Source of the DNA: Bacteroidota bacterium
GTDB taxonomy: Bacteria; Bacteroidota; Ignavibacteria; OLB7
DNA length: 64,000 nt
Assembly (NCBI GenBank): GCA_018266795.1
Contig: JAFDZV010000036.1
Location: 90,971-154,970, forward strand
Direction: 5' to 3'
The notes under the pieces: generated by a model
What the model was told of the DNA's origin: nothing
The model's input: the letters and a program-made list of their open reading frames with translations, nothing else
The model's database searches: none
Shown: positions 52,312 to 60,929 of the stretch, piece by piece
Layout: every line of letters begins with the position of its first letter
Numbering within the stretch: the stretch's first letter is position 1
Made by a program: the position numbers and the translations under genes

Positions 52312-53271
52312 TCATTCACCGACAGGCCAGACGATACGTGCCAGTTCATCCAGATCGTGTGCCCGGTTTCGCCATCCATGGATGCGGAGCTGCGCATCGA
52401 AGTCGCTGTATCGATGGAGCAGATGCATCAGCATCAATCTGCTCCTCAAACGTCCCGAACGTTCGGCTGCCGCGATGCCGTAGCCGTCCAGCAGCCGTGC
52501 AAGGCGCGCCGGCCTTCCCCCGCACAGAAATGCGCCCGGCCCTATGAGATCGTACTCGCCGAAGCCCGTCATCACATCGCCGAAGTCGATGAGCCCCGTA
52601 AGCTGCCATCTGCCGTCTTGATGCTGAACCAGCAGGTTCTCCGGTGTGTATTCACCCGTAAGAATCGTGGGGATGAATGGGCGGGGAAGAAGATGTGCGT
52701 TGCCGTCGAGATAACGCTGCAGGCCGGCAAGCATGTGAGGCGGAAGTCCCTGGCGTTGGTGGCGCGCAACACATCGCTCCAACTGCGTGGCGATGAATCC
52801 ATGCCATTCCGGTTCCAACCACGCGAGATCGTTTGCCGGAAGCGCCTGCACACAGGCCATCAGCTGGCCGATCTCGACCATCATGTCCAGACGCCCGGCC
52901 TCTGGAACATGCGCCCACACATCCTCGAGCGGCACACCGTCAAGGCGCGACATCACGATGTAATGCCATCCGTCCAACTGGTCTGCGGCCTGAAGTGCAG
53001 GTGTCTCCACGGGGAGCCGTCCCTTGAGAGCAACGAGGGCCGCCCGCTCGCTGAGATATTGGTGTGCCAGCGGCGGAGGGAAGAGTTTGATGATGTGATG
53101 ATTGCCGGCAACTGCGAGGCAGTTGGTTCCACCATCCACCGGGCGCAGGTGCGGAGGCAGCCCGTGGCGACCCGCGATTTCACCGACGGCCGCCATCCAT
53201 AAACCAGTGTCGGCGCGGATCGCATCGTACCGGGCAGGCGTGACATCGGGCGGGAGGAAGGATCTGCTCAT
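52312..53271 (-). CDS. Aminoglycoside phosphotransferase-fold protein with altered catalytic Asp
   Basis: This 319-residue APH/choline-kinase-fold protein has an N-lobe Lys strand (NHHIIKLFPP) and a C-lobe containing LTGEYTPENLLV and GLIDFGDVMTGFGEYDL. The first of these is where APH enzymes normally have HGDxxxxN. Here His is Thr and the catalytic Asp is Glu, while the Asn and the IDFGD magnesium-binding motif remain. It may be a kinase with Glu as base or a non-catalytic homologue. The substrate is unknown. It is divergent from the DUF3574 gene with only 67 nt between. Confidence 0.78.
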   Translation of the reverse strand: MSRSFLPPDVTPARYDAIRADTGLWMAAVGEIAGRHGLPPHLRPVDGGTNCLAVAGNHHIIKLFPPPLAHQYLSERAALVALKGRLPVETPALQAADQLDGWHYIVMSRLDGVPLEDVWAHVPEAGRLDMMVEIGQLMACVQALPANDLAWLEPEWHGFIATQLERCVARHQRQGLPPHMLAGLQRYLDGNAHLLPRPFIPTILTGEYTPENLLVQHQDGRWQLTGLIDFGDVMTGFGEYDLIGPGAFLCGGRPARLARLLDGYGIAAAERSGRLRSRLMLMHLLHRYSDFDAQLRIHGWRNRAHDLDELARIVWPVGE

Positions 53272-53338
53272 CGATATGCACAGGAACTGTTAGATTCGTT
53301 CCGTTCGAGTCCAATCTTCCTGGATCCATTCTAGCCTC

Positions 53339-53737
53339 ATGAACCGCTGTGCACCTTTCGCCGGGCTTCTGCTCGCGATGCTCGTCGTCTCCTGCGCTTC
53401 CACGAAGCTCGCCTACAATGTCGTCACCGATCGCCTTTACTTCGGGCGTGCAATGCCCGGCGATCAGGTGGGAACCGGCTCCTGGCGCGACTTCCTACGC
53501 GACGTGGTAACACCGCGTTTCCCGGACGGGCTTACCTGGTGGGATGCGCAGGGACAGTGGCGCGACAGCACCGGACAGGTTGCAGCGGAGCGAACCTTCG
53601 TGCTGGAGATTGTCCGCCCGTACAACACGCCGCCGCAGGAGGCCGACACGGTGATGAATGCCATCATCAACACCTACAAGACCCGCTACAGCCAGCAGGC
53701 TGTGCTGTGGGTTCGCACGCCGGGCACGAGGCAGTAA
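53339..53737 (+). CDS. DUF3574 lipoprotein
   Basis: This 132-residue protein has a signal peptide and lipobox (LLAMLVVSC, Cys19), followed by the DUF3574 domain: DRLYFGRAMPG, WRDFLRDVVTPRFPDGLTWW, GQWRDSTG and TFVLEIVRPY. It is probably an envelope lipoprotein. The family has no known function. It starts divergently from the APH-like gene. Confidence 0.85.
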   Translation: MNRCAPFAGLLLAMLVVSCASTKLAYNVVTDRLYFGRAMPGDQVGTGSWRDFLRDVVTPRFPDGLTWWDAQGQWRDSTGQVAAERTFVLEIVRPYNTPPQEADTVMNAIINTYKTRYSQQAVLWVRTPGTRQ

Positions 53738-53917
53738 CGATATGAGATATGAATGCGAGCGATCTCATAGTTCATGTCTACTTCGTTACTGCAACCGGGT
53801 TTGGAGAGTTTGTCGCCGGTAGTCCGTTGTGTCGTGCCGCCACGATGCGCCCACACGCCGCCCTGAGCCGGGACGGCACGGCGTGAGCGTCGTGTCTCAT
53901 CGTTCATATCTCATATC
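53731..53917. repeat. Nested inverted repeats with GATATGA heptamers between convergent genes
   Basis: gcagtaacga (53731-53740, partly in the DUF3574 stop region) pairs with tcgttactgc (53783-53792). tatgagat (53741-53748) pairs with atctcata (53762-53769). gatatgagatatgaa (53739-53753) is perfectly inverted as ttcatatctcatatc at 53903-53917. The last consists of 7-nt units (gatatga). Several competing hairpins are possible, perhaps acting as a terminator for both convergent genes. Confidence 0.75.
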
Positions 53918-53921
53918 TCTT

Positions 53922-55709
53922 CTACTCTCCCGGCTCGCGCTCGCGGCGATCTATCTCCACCAAGATCCTCCGCTTCGCCGCGAAGTCATCCTTGTCCGTG
54001 CTGACGCCTCCGCTGATGTATCGGAATACGATGCGCCCTTCCTTCTTCAGGATGTTGTAGTCGTCACCGTTGGATGCCGAAGCCGCACTCATCATCGTGT
54101 CCAGTTGTTGTGCTGAGTAATAGGCGCGGAGTCCGGAGAGCTTCATGTTGTCCATGCGGTCCCCTCTGCGAATCGTCTGCTGCTCACCCGCCGCGTTCTC
54201 GTACGCAATCGGTTTTCCCTCCACATAGTCTCCCTGTATCGGTTGCGGATCGGCGAAGCCCGTCACGCGAATCTCGAGTACCTCCGATGGAAGGCCCCGC
54301 TTGCGGAACTCCGGGTAGATGTCGTCCACGCAGGTGCGTACAAGCGTGTTGAAGAGCGACTCCACCGTCTTCGAGTAAGCTTGATACTCTTCGTGCTTCT
54401 TGGAGCCGCGCGAGAAGTCCTCGATGTAGTTGGCATTGTGCAGCTCGCCGTCGCGCAGCGTGAACAACTGCTCCAGGTTCTCCGCCGTGTTGGGACGATA
54501 GTAGCCGGTGACGAAGAAGGGAATATCGTACTTGCCGAAGTCTACCAGCTTCACCACGATACGGCCGAACGGAATCTTGACATTCTGCTCCGTGTTCGCG
54601 GCCGTCTGCGTCACCATCACACTCTTCGTGGTGTCGCGCACGCGAGCCTCCACGCGGTACCGCCGGCCGGCCGGGAGCGGAATCTGGTAATGGTCCACCA
54701 GGGCCGACGTCGTGACGGCCTTGATGGTTCGCCCCGTTGTCACGTCCACGATGCTGATCACGCCCGGAAGAGGCTTGCCAGTGGTGGAATCGATCACGCT
54801 CACGTTCAAGCGGGTCATGCCGGCGCCGAAGATGTTCGGCGTGCCGGAGTAGATATCCAGCTTTCCCATCCCGCCGTCGCGCGATGACGACATGTAGAAC
54901 AGATCCCCCTCCAGCGGCGCCTGAAAGAAGAGTTCGTCCGCCGAACTGTTGATCGTGTTCCCCAGGTTGAGCGGCGCCGCCCATCCGGAGTCCGTGCGAT
55001 AGGTCATGAACACATCGTAACCGCCATGGCCGTCGTGTCCCTTGCTCGAGAAGTAGAGCGTTCCCCCATCCGGAGTGACGTAGGGGGAACGTTCATCCTT
55101 CGAAGTATTGATCACCGGCCCCATGTTGGTGGCCACGGACCAGTCGCCGGCACCGTTGCGCCGAGTCATCCAGATATCCGTCCGGCCCGATCCGCCGGCT
55201 CGATTGGAGGCGAAGTAAACCGTGCTGCCGTCGCCGCTGATGGTCGGGTGCGAATCCCATCCCTTCGAATTGACACTCGGCCCCATGTTGCGGACGTTCG
55301 TGATCTGGCCGTCGCGCAGATCGGCGATGTAGAGGTCCACGTTTCCAATACCATCCGGCCGCTCCGCCGCGAAGACCACCGTGTGCCCATCGTTGGCGAT
55401 CGCAAGCCCGCCTTCGTTGCCCGCGCTGTTGAGGGATGGTCCGGCCGGCAGCGGATCGCTCCAGCGATCGCTTACGCGGCGTGTGTAGAACTCGTCCGCC
55501 TCGCCGCCGGCTCCGGAGCGCGCGTACGACGTGAAGTAGAGCGTCTGGCGGTCCGGTGTGATCGCTGGCGCATAGTCGTTGCCGGCGGAGTTCACGCCGG
55601 TGCCGAGCGAGGAGAGAACGATCTCGTAATCCGCGAAGCTTTGCGCATCGAGCCCAACGCATCCAAGCAGGAGGGCGAGCGCGGCGAGAGTGTATGTTCT
55701 GAGTAGCAT
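53922..55709 (-). CDS. PD40 beta-propeller/OmpA-like protein
   Basis: This 595-residue envelope protein has a signal peptide (TLAALALLLGCVGLDAQ). A TolB-like WD40/PD40 propeller follows at about 30-285 with repeated units (YAPAITPDRQTLYFTSYARS, SHPTISGDGSTVYFASNRAG, RSPYVTPDGGTLYFSSKGHD). Next is an Ig/CarboxypepD-like module (about 290-375). The C-terminal OmpA-like region (YDIPFFVTGYYRPN ... LEIRVTGFADPQ ... KLSGLRAYYSAQQLD ... RRILVEIDRR) probably binds peptidoglycan. This order is common in Bacteroidota, including PorE-type T9SS components, but a T9SS role is not shown. It is followed by the OM barrel gene's neighbour on the same strand. Confidence 0.82.
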   Translation of the reverse strand: MLLRTYTLAALALLLGCVGLDAQSFADYEIVLSSLGTGVNSAGNDYAPAITPDRQTLYFTSYARSGAGGEADEFYTRRVSDRWSDPLPAGPSLNSAGNEGGLAIANDGHTVVFAAERPDGIGNVDLYIADLRDGQITNVRNMGPSVNSKGWDSHPTISGDGSTVYFASNRAGGSGRTDIWMTRRNGAGDWSVATNMGPVINTSKDERSPYVTPDGGTLYFSSKGHDGHGGYDVFMTYRTDSGWAAPLNLGNTINSSADELFFQAPLEGDLFYMSSSRDGGMGKLDIYSGTPNIFGAGMTRLNVSVIDSTTGKPLPGVISIVDVTTGRTIKAVTTSALVDHYQIPLPAGRRYRVEARVRDTTKSVMVTQTAANTEQNVKIPFGRIVVKLVDFGKYDIPFFVTGYYRPNTAENLEQLFTLRDGELHNANYIEDFSRGSKKHEEYQAYSKTVESLFNTLVRTCVDDIYPEFRKRGLPSEVLEIRVTGFADPQPIQGDYVEGKPIAYENAAGEQQTIRRGDRMDNMKLSGLRAYYSAQQLDTMMSAASASNGDDYNILKKEGRIVFRYISGGVSTDKDDFAAKRRILVEIDRREREPGE

Positions 55710-55737
55710 GGTCTGCGCGTGTCTCTGGATGTGAAGG

Positions 55738-56670
55738 TCAGAATGCGAACATCAGTCCGATGGTTCCCTGCAGCGTGCTTCCCTTCCAGTTGTCCTGCTT
55801 CGAGAACTTTGTCAGCGGAAAGCCATAGAGCGCCTCGGGATTCAGATAGAGGTTCTGTGCAATCGGGATGTTTGCACCAACACCTCCTCGCAGTGCCATC
55901 TGAAATCTGTTGATGATGTCCAGATCGCCATGAAACATTTCCTGGCTGGTGCTCCCGTCCAGGAACGTAACGCCGCTTGGCCGCGTGATCGTGGCCGTCT
56001 GCGAGAAGTCCTTGGCAATCACATACGATGCCGACGGACCGGCGGCGAGGTAGAGCCCGAAGTCCGTCACCGTCAGCGTCGCAAGCAGATCGACTCCCAG
56101 CGTGCCGATCGATGCCTTGAACTCCTTGTCGATCTGCGCGGTCTCCAGTTGCTGGTTCTGTCCGAAGATCAGCATGCTGTCCGGCGTTCCGGTGAACGTG
56201 CCGCCTCGTCCCTCGTAGAGAATTCTCGGCGAGAGGGAGAACGTCTCACTCAGCGGTATGAAGGCTTTGCCGCCGAACACCAGACCCAGGCCGCTGCCGC
56301 CGTCGGCCGTGCAGCAACTGAAGTTGCCGTCGCTGATCGTGAACTGCCCGGTATGCATGTTGTAGTCGAGGCCCGCGAACGGCCCAATCAGCAGCATACC
56401 GGCATCGCCGGGATCGAGTATGCGGTCGTCCGGTTTCGGGGCAGGGAGCGGAGGAAGAGGCGCGGGCTCGGGAAGCCCGGCCGCAGTTGCGGCCGGTGAT
56501 GGCCGGGCCTGGGAAGCATGCGGTTCGCCGGCGTCGCCACCCCTGCTCGCAGGCGTTGCCGCGAGTCCAATGGCATGCCCCGCTGCAGGCCAGCCGGACG
56601 TCTGCGCCCGGCAGATCGGTGATCCGAGAAGGAGCGCAATGATGGCGAGACTCAGTGTGCGAGTGTTCAT
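55738..56670 (-). CDS. Outer-membrane beta-barrel protein
   Basis: This 310-residue protein has a signal peptide (LSLAIIALLLGSPICRAQ), a Pro/Ala-rich linker (about 25-85) and then a series of amphipathic strands to the end. It terminates in the aromatic GLMFAF, the usual Bam recognition signal. It resembles the outer-membrane protein beta-barrel (OMP_b-brl) families of Bacteroidota. A pair of adjacent Cys (FSCCTADGG) sits in an early strand. It lies 28 nt upstream of the PD40/OmpA gene on the minus strand, so the two are probably one operon and may form a complex. Confidence 0.8.
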   Translation of the reverse strand: MNTRTLSLAIIALLLGSPICRAQTSGWPAAGHAIGLAATPASRGGDAGEPHASQARPSPAATAAGLPEPAPLPPLPAPKPDDRILDPGDAGMLLIGPFAGLDYNMHTGQFTISDGNFSCCTADGGSGLGLVFGGKAFIPLSETFSLSPRILYEGRGGTFTGTPDSMLIFGQNQQLETAQIDKEFKASIGTLGVDLLATLTVTDFGLYLAAGPSASYVIAKDFSQTATITRPSGVTFLDGSTSQEMFHGDLDIINRFQMALRGGVGANIPIAQNLYLNPEALYGFPLTKFSKQDNWKGSTLQGTIGLMFAF

Positions 56671-56685
56671 CGGATTCTCCTTCCT

Positions 56686-59373
56686 CTATCGTGTAATGAC
56701 GAATGCGGTTCCATCGCTTGCCTGTCCGGACTGCACGCGAACCAGGTAGATGCCGCGCGGCAGGGCGGAGACATCGAGCGCAACCTCCTGGGGGCCGCTC
56801 CCCAGCAAGCCGGCATCGTAATCCGATACATCGCGACCGTAGAGATCGAAGATCTGAATGGCGGCCGCTCCGGCGGCCGGCAGCTCGAAGCGGACAATCG
56901 CCTGGTTGCCGCTGGTCAACACCGCGAGTGCAAGCTTGCCGTTGTAGCGGAGGCGCGTATTCAGAAGGCTCTGATTCAGATAGCAGATGCTGTCGATGCG
57001 CAGATGTCCGGGCGAGATGATCCCCACCTTCGGATTGCCGTCCGCCATGGTTGCCGAGACTATGGTGACCGGTGTCTCCACGGCGTTTCCAAGCAGCGGG
57101 AAGTAGCGAAGCTGCAACAGTTCCGAGTTCGGCGTCGTGTTGGAGATTGGAGTGCCGGAGAACATGTACGTGGTTCGCATCTCCGGATCGGTTGCCAGCG
57201 TGGAGCTCTGTGCGATCGATGTGAACGCAGAACCGGCAAGGCCGGCGGTCACGGCCGGTGGGGTTGTCGGAAACAGAAGCGTGGCGTTGTAGGCCACTGT
57301 GAGCGACATGCTGTTGACGTCGTATTCAACGGGAATGCGATCCTGCAGATAGACGTGGAACGTCGCGATCGAGCCGAGATCCGGGTTCGGTCCGTGCGGC
57401 TTTGCTATCACACTGTCGGTGAGCCTGATCACGACGCTGTCGTACCCGACGCCGCGCAGGCGCAACGTTTCCGGCTGGCGGCAGGAATTGTACGTGAAGG
57501 CGAACGTTGTGTCGTGCACGCGAAGCCGCGTTGGCTGGAAGCAGGCGTTGACGTTGAGCGTTCCACCCGGCGGGATTGCGGGAAGCGGAGAGCCTCCTTC
57601 TATCGTGAAGCCGATCGCTCCGGCCGGCAGCGCCGCGAGCTGCAGCGGCGCATCGCCGCTGTTCCCCAGCGTTACCTGGATGCAATGCTTCTGCCCGACA
57701 TGCACGGAGTCGAAGCTCACCACCGGCGGGTTCAGTGTCAGCTGCGGAGCAACCGCGCGCCCTTGGAGAAGGAAGGAGCCGGGGATGTCGTGGCTCAACT
57801 GCTGAGCGATTGTCTGATAGATCCGGACCAATGTATCCGGATTGTTCGTGAAGTAGCTCGATCCGCCGGTGCGCCCGGCCAGTTGCTGCAGTGTGAGAAT
57901 GCCGTTCGCGGAGAGGCCGCTCCCGAGGCCGATCGTGAAGATGCGCACGTTGTTCTGTGCGTTGGTGACGATCGCGTCGATGCGCGACTGAAGGAAGCCG
58001 CCATCGTCGTCGCCGTCGGTCAGCAGCACGATCACGCGGCGTCCCGGCTGGCTGTGCGCGTTGAGCCGGCTGATCGCCTGGTCCACGGCGTCGTACAGAT
58101 GCGTGCTGCCGTTGGCGTGCGACGGCACGGCGTTGCTGAGAGCCGTGCCGTTTGTGGTGAAGTCCTGCGCCAGCACCACCGCGGTCGAGAAGCGGATCAC
58201 CGCCGCCGTATCCACGATGCCGCGTGCGGGATCGTTCACGAGGTTGTCCAGAAACACGCGGCCGCCGGCGTTGGCTGCCTGGATGCGGGTGACTCCCGCT
58301 CCCGTGGGCGTCGTCATGCTGCCGCTGGTATCGAACACCATGGCGATCGAAAGTGACACCCGGTTGTCGGCAACCAGATGCACGCGCTGCGAATCGATCT
58401 TCGGAGCCGTCGTCGGGCTGTAGCAGACCTGGACGGTACGCGCCTCGTTCGGCTGCAGCGTGATTGGAAGTGCGAGCGGCGTGGAGGAACTGAGCGAGAA
58501 GGGGAGGCCCAGCTGATCCATCTGTGTGATGTTCAACGGCGAACTGCCGATGTTGCGCAGCGTGAGAGTCTGGCACTTCGAAGTGCCGCAGAGCGTGGTA
58601 TCGAAGTTCGTGGGATCGGACGTGATCTGAAGCACCGGACCAAGCGTGATGCGCGGTGGAAGCGCGCCGGTGCCGTTCAGCGGAATATCCCTGGTGGTCG
58701 CCGTACCGCAGATGGTATAGTTCAGCGTGGCGGTCCCGCTGGCCGCGCCCGCCGCCAGCGGCGTGAAGCATATCGTTATCGTGGCGCTGCTGCCGGCCGC
58801 CAGTGTTGGCGGCGGCGGCGTGAGCACGGAGAAGGGCGGATTCACGCCCGTGATTGCGCCGATGGCGAGCGGACCATCACCCGTGTTCGTTATCGTTACC
58901 GGCAGGCATGCCGTGTTGAAGATCTGCACCGTCCCGAACGTCAGCGCGTTTGGGCCGATCCCGAGCGCCGGCGCCGTAGTTCTGCCAATCAGGACGAAGG
59001 AGTCGCGCGATGCCGCTCCGTAGTTCACGAACCCTTTGAACGTATCGGCGCGTCCGGCCGTGGTGGGTTCGTAGCAGACCGTGAAGGCTGCGGAATCACC
59101 CGCTGCTATGGTCTTCGGGAATGTAAACGGCGTGGATGCATCCACGGTAAACGGAGCCGTCGGGGCGTCTGCCGACGTAATGGTGATCGGGGCTGCCCCC
59201 GAATTCTTGAACACCAGCGTGCGGCACTTGCGCGTGCTGCAGAGCGTTGTGTCGAAGTTCGTGAGCCTGTTGTGAACGTCGAGCTGTGCAACGGCAGTCA
59301 CGCAGGTCAACAGTACGAGGAGGGATGTGAGAATCCCGCATCGGCGCAGGTGTGAAACTGTAGGACGGCGCAT
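56686..59373 (-). CDS. Large secreted protein with HYDIN/ASH-type domains, VWA domain and T9SS sorting domain
   Basis: This 895-residue cell-surface or secreted protein has a signal peptide (CGILTSLLVLLTCVTAVAQ). Repeated choice-of-anchor-D/ASH-like beta modules occur at about 30-330 and 600-710 (NFDTTLCSTRKCRTLVFKN; NFDTTLCGTSKCQTLTLRN). A von Willebrand factor A domain lies at about 340-545 with an intact metal site (DTSGSM, GSTHLYD, LLTDGDDD). A cohesin-like region follows. A C-terminal T9SS type A domain ends RGIYLVRVQSGQASDGTAFV. It is probably an adhesin. Start ATG 59373 begins the signal peptide; the frame is open to 59607. Leader element C is 25 nt upstream. Confidence 0.85.
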   Translation of the reverse strand: MRRPTVSHLRRCGILTSLLVLLTCVTAVAQLDVHNRLTNFDTTLCSTRKCRTLVFKNSGAAPITITSADAPTAPFTVDASTPFTFPKTIAAGDSAAFTVCYEPTTAGRADTFKGFVNYGAASRDSFVLIGRTTAPALGIGPNALTFGTVQIFNTACLPVTITNTGDGPLAIGAITGVNPPFSVLTPPPPTLAAGSSATITICFTPLAAGAASGTATLNYTICGTATTRDIPLNGTGALPPRITLGPVLQITSDPTNFDTTLCGTSKCQTLTLRNIGSSPLNITQMDQLGLPFSLSSSTPLALPITLQPNEARTVQVCYSPTTAPKIDSQRVHLVADNRVSLSIAMVFDTSGSMTTPTGAGVTRIQAANAGGRVFLDNLVNDPARGIVDTAAVIRFSTAVVLAQDFTTNGTALSNAVPSHANGSTHLYDAVDQAISRLNAHSQPGRRVIVLLTDGDDDGGFLQSRIDAIVTNAQNNVRIFTIGLGSGLSANGILTLQQLAGRTGGSSYFTNNPDTLVRIYQTIAQQLSHDIPGSFLLQGRAVAPQLTLNPPVVSFDSVHVGQKHCIQVTLGNSGDAPLQLAALPAGAIGFTIEGGSPLPAIPPGGTLNVNACFQPTRLRVHDTTFAFTYNSCRQPETLRLRGVGYDSVVIRLTDSVIAKPHGPNPDLGSIATFHVYLQDRIPVEYDVNSMSLTVAYNATLLFPTTPPAVTAGLAGSAFTSIAQSSTLATDPEMRTTYMFSGTPISNTTPNSELLQLRYFPLLGNAVETPVTIVSATMADGNPKVGIISPGHLRIDSICYLNQSLLNTRLRYNGKLALAVLTSGNQAIVRFELPAAGAAAIQIFDLYGRDVSDYDAGLLGSGPQEVALDVSALPRGIYLVRVQSGQASDGTAFVITR

Positions 59374-59985
59374 AGCGGCGTGCCATTTGTTGATGTAAAG
59401 TTCCTGACATTCGGTGCTGCATGGCCTGTAGGCAAACAGGTGCAACCCGGTTTTGATAGGAACTGTCAAGGGCTTCTGCCGTCCGGCATTGCCCTGCCTG
59501 AAAGCATGGGAGCACTGACTGTTCCAACGGAAACATCGGGACGCGAACGAAAGGGCCCTACGCGGCCGTTCGAGCCCGGCGATACGGGTGTCGGGGTCGC
59601 GGGGCATTCATGCGCCGCGACATGGTTTGTGGTCGGCAGCGGGGACGATTGTGCGGTGCCGAGGGCCGTCTACGGGGAGCTCTTCAAGTGGGTCTGGGGT
59701 GCGCGAAATATAGTCCATCGATACATCACTACCTAGTAGGCTCTATCTGACAATCTTGTTCGGGCCGGATCGCTGCGCGCGGGCACCCGCGGCCACGTTG
59801 CACTCGCTCGCCGCTGCGCCTTGCCCGTGAGCCAGGCCATCGGTACCGATTGCCCGCGGCCGCTCGCGGATCAACGATCAGACAGAGCCTGGTTATTCCT
59901 TCGCAATGGTGTCTCGCGCGCACGTTGTGCGGTTCGGCCAATGTTGTCACGGCTGGAATAAAGATGCGGTCAGGGGGGATAGCGA
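59374..59985. other. 612-nt gap between divergent genes
   Basis: The gap holds leader element C near the left end. The rest (about 59470-59985) has no supported gene. A TATATTTC box on the minus strand near 59706-59713 might be part of a promoter, but the -33 box is poor. Confidence 0.5.
59399..59464 (-). ncRNA. Leader element copy C (66 nt) upstream of the VWA gene
   Basis: On the minus strand it reads agttcct atca aaaccgg, then a predicted hairpin cctgt-ttgcct-acagg, the block ggccatgcagc, and closes with aggaact, a perfect complement of the start. It shares about 50 of 65 positions with copy B by eye. It ends 25 nt before the ATG of the VWA gene. Confidence 0.7.
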
Positions 59986-60759
59986 TTGAAAATGATCCGG
60001 GCATCCAATCTATATTCGCGGACAGTGGAACAACATTGCAATCCAGAGCGCCTTCATTCCCGGCGCGCCATCGTCCTCTTCGTACGGGACGAGCGGCGCG
60101 AGGCTGCCTGCAAGCCGCTCGGCGGCCGCTTTGGAGCCCATGGCTACCGGGAGCTGAACAGCCGCATCGCCGCGCGCCTTTCCCCGTTGCTGGATCGCAC
60201 TACGGATCTTCTGGTGGTCAGCGAGTCCGGCGGGGCCTGCGGAGGTATCAGGCAGCGCGGCGCTACGTTCGGTGAACGGATCACGAACGCGATGGCCGAT
60301 ACCTTCGCGGCCGGCTATTGCTCTGTTGCCGTTGTCGGGAACGACTGCCCCACCATTGCTCCGGCCGACATCACCGCCGCGTTTCAGCGTCTGGATGCCG
60401 GCGCTCTGATCGTTGCGGCGCCTGCACGCGACGGCGGCGCATTCATCGTTGCCGCGCGCGGAGCAACCTTCGAGAAGCCTGGATACCTCGAACGCTTCGT
60501 CGATCTTCCATGGCGCACGGCATCGCTCTTTGGCGCCATGATGCTTCTGGAAGGGGCGGAGGGGCTCCCGATTGTTCGCGAAGACTTCGACTACTGGCAG
60601 TGCCGCTCCGCTGAGCGCGCGCTCGCCGTTCTCTTCGATGCATTGCGTCCGGCAGCTTATCGCGGAACGCTCCAGCGTCCCGTGCGTTCCGCCGCCTGCC
60701 ACAAGGCTCTCACACGCACCTTCCTTACATCGCCACCGCTCCAGCAGCAACCAGTGTAG
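59986..60759 (+). CDS. DUF2064 / TIGR04282-like glycosyltransferase-fold protein
   Basis: This 257-residue protein resembles the DUF2064 family, GT-A-like proteins linked in some genomes to arsenosugar or glycolipid synthesis. Motifs are QRGATFGERITNAMADTF, VAVVGNDCPTI (acidic metal-site position) and PARDGGAFIVAA, then LPWRTASLF, which match the family order. The N-terminal 25 residues look unconserved; ATG 59992 is an alternative start. No arsenic genes are nearby. Confidence 0.75.
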   Translation: MKMIRASNLYSRTVEQHCNPERLHSRRAIVLFVRDERREAACKPLGGRFGAHGYRELNSRIAARLSPLLDRTTDLLVVSESGGACGGIRQRGATFGERITNAMADTFAAGYCSVAVVGNDCPTIAPADITAAFQRLDAGALIVAAPARDGGAFIVAARGATFEKPGYLERFVDLPWRTASLFGAMMLLEGAEGLPIVREDFDYWQCRSAERALAVLFDALRPAAYRGTLQRPVRSAACHKALTRTFLTSPPLQQQPV

Positions 60760-60929
60760 TATACGCTGGGCCAGCACACTCCGTTCCCGACGTACCGGAT
60801 CCCGGAGGCATCCGCGCGCGTGCTCCGTCTCTGCCGTGCCGGCGGCGCGCGAGCCGGCGGGACGTGCGGTCTCGCATCCGGCGACGCCGTTCGCTGCATG
60901 GAAGTCTGCAACACTCCTTTCACTCAATC

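Noticed and set aside
53272-53338. Further copy of the leader element (aggaactgtta at 53282)
   Set aside because: Only the 7-nt end matches; the internal aaaccgg and ggccxtgcagc blocks are absent.
53780-53830. Possible match tgcaaccgggttt to the leader element
   Set aside because: Order of bases differs from the conserved block and both ends are missing.
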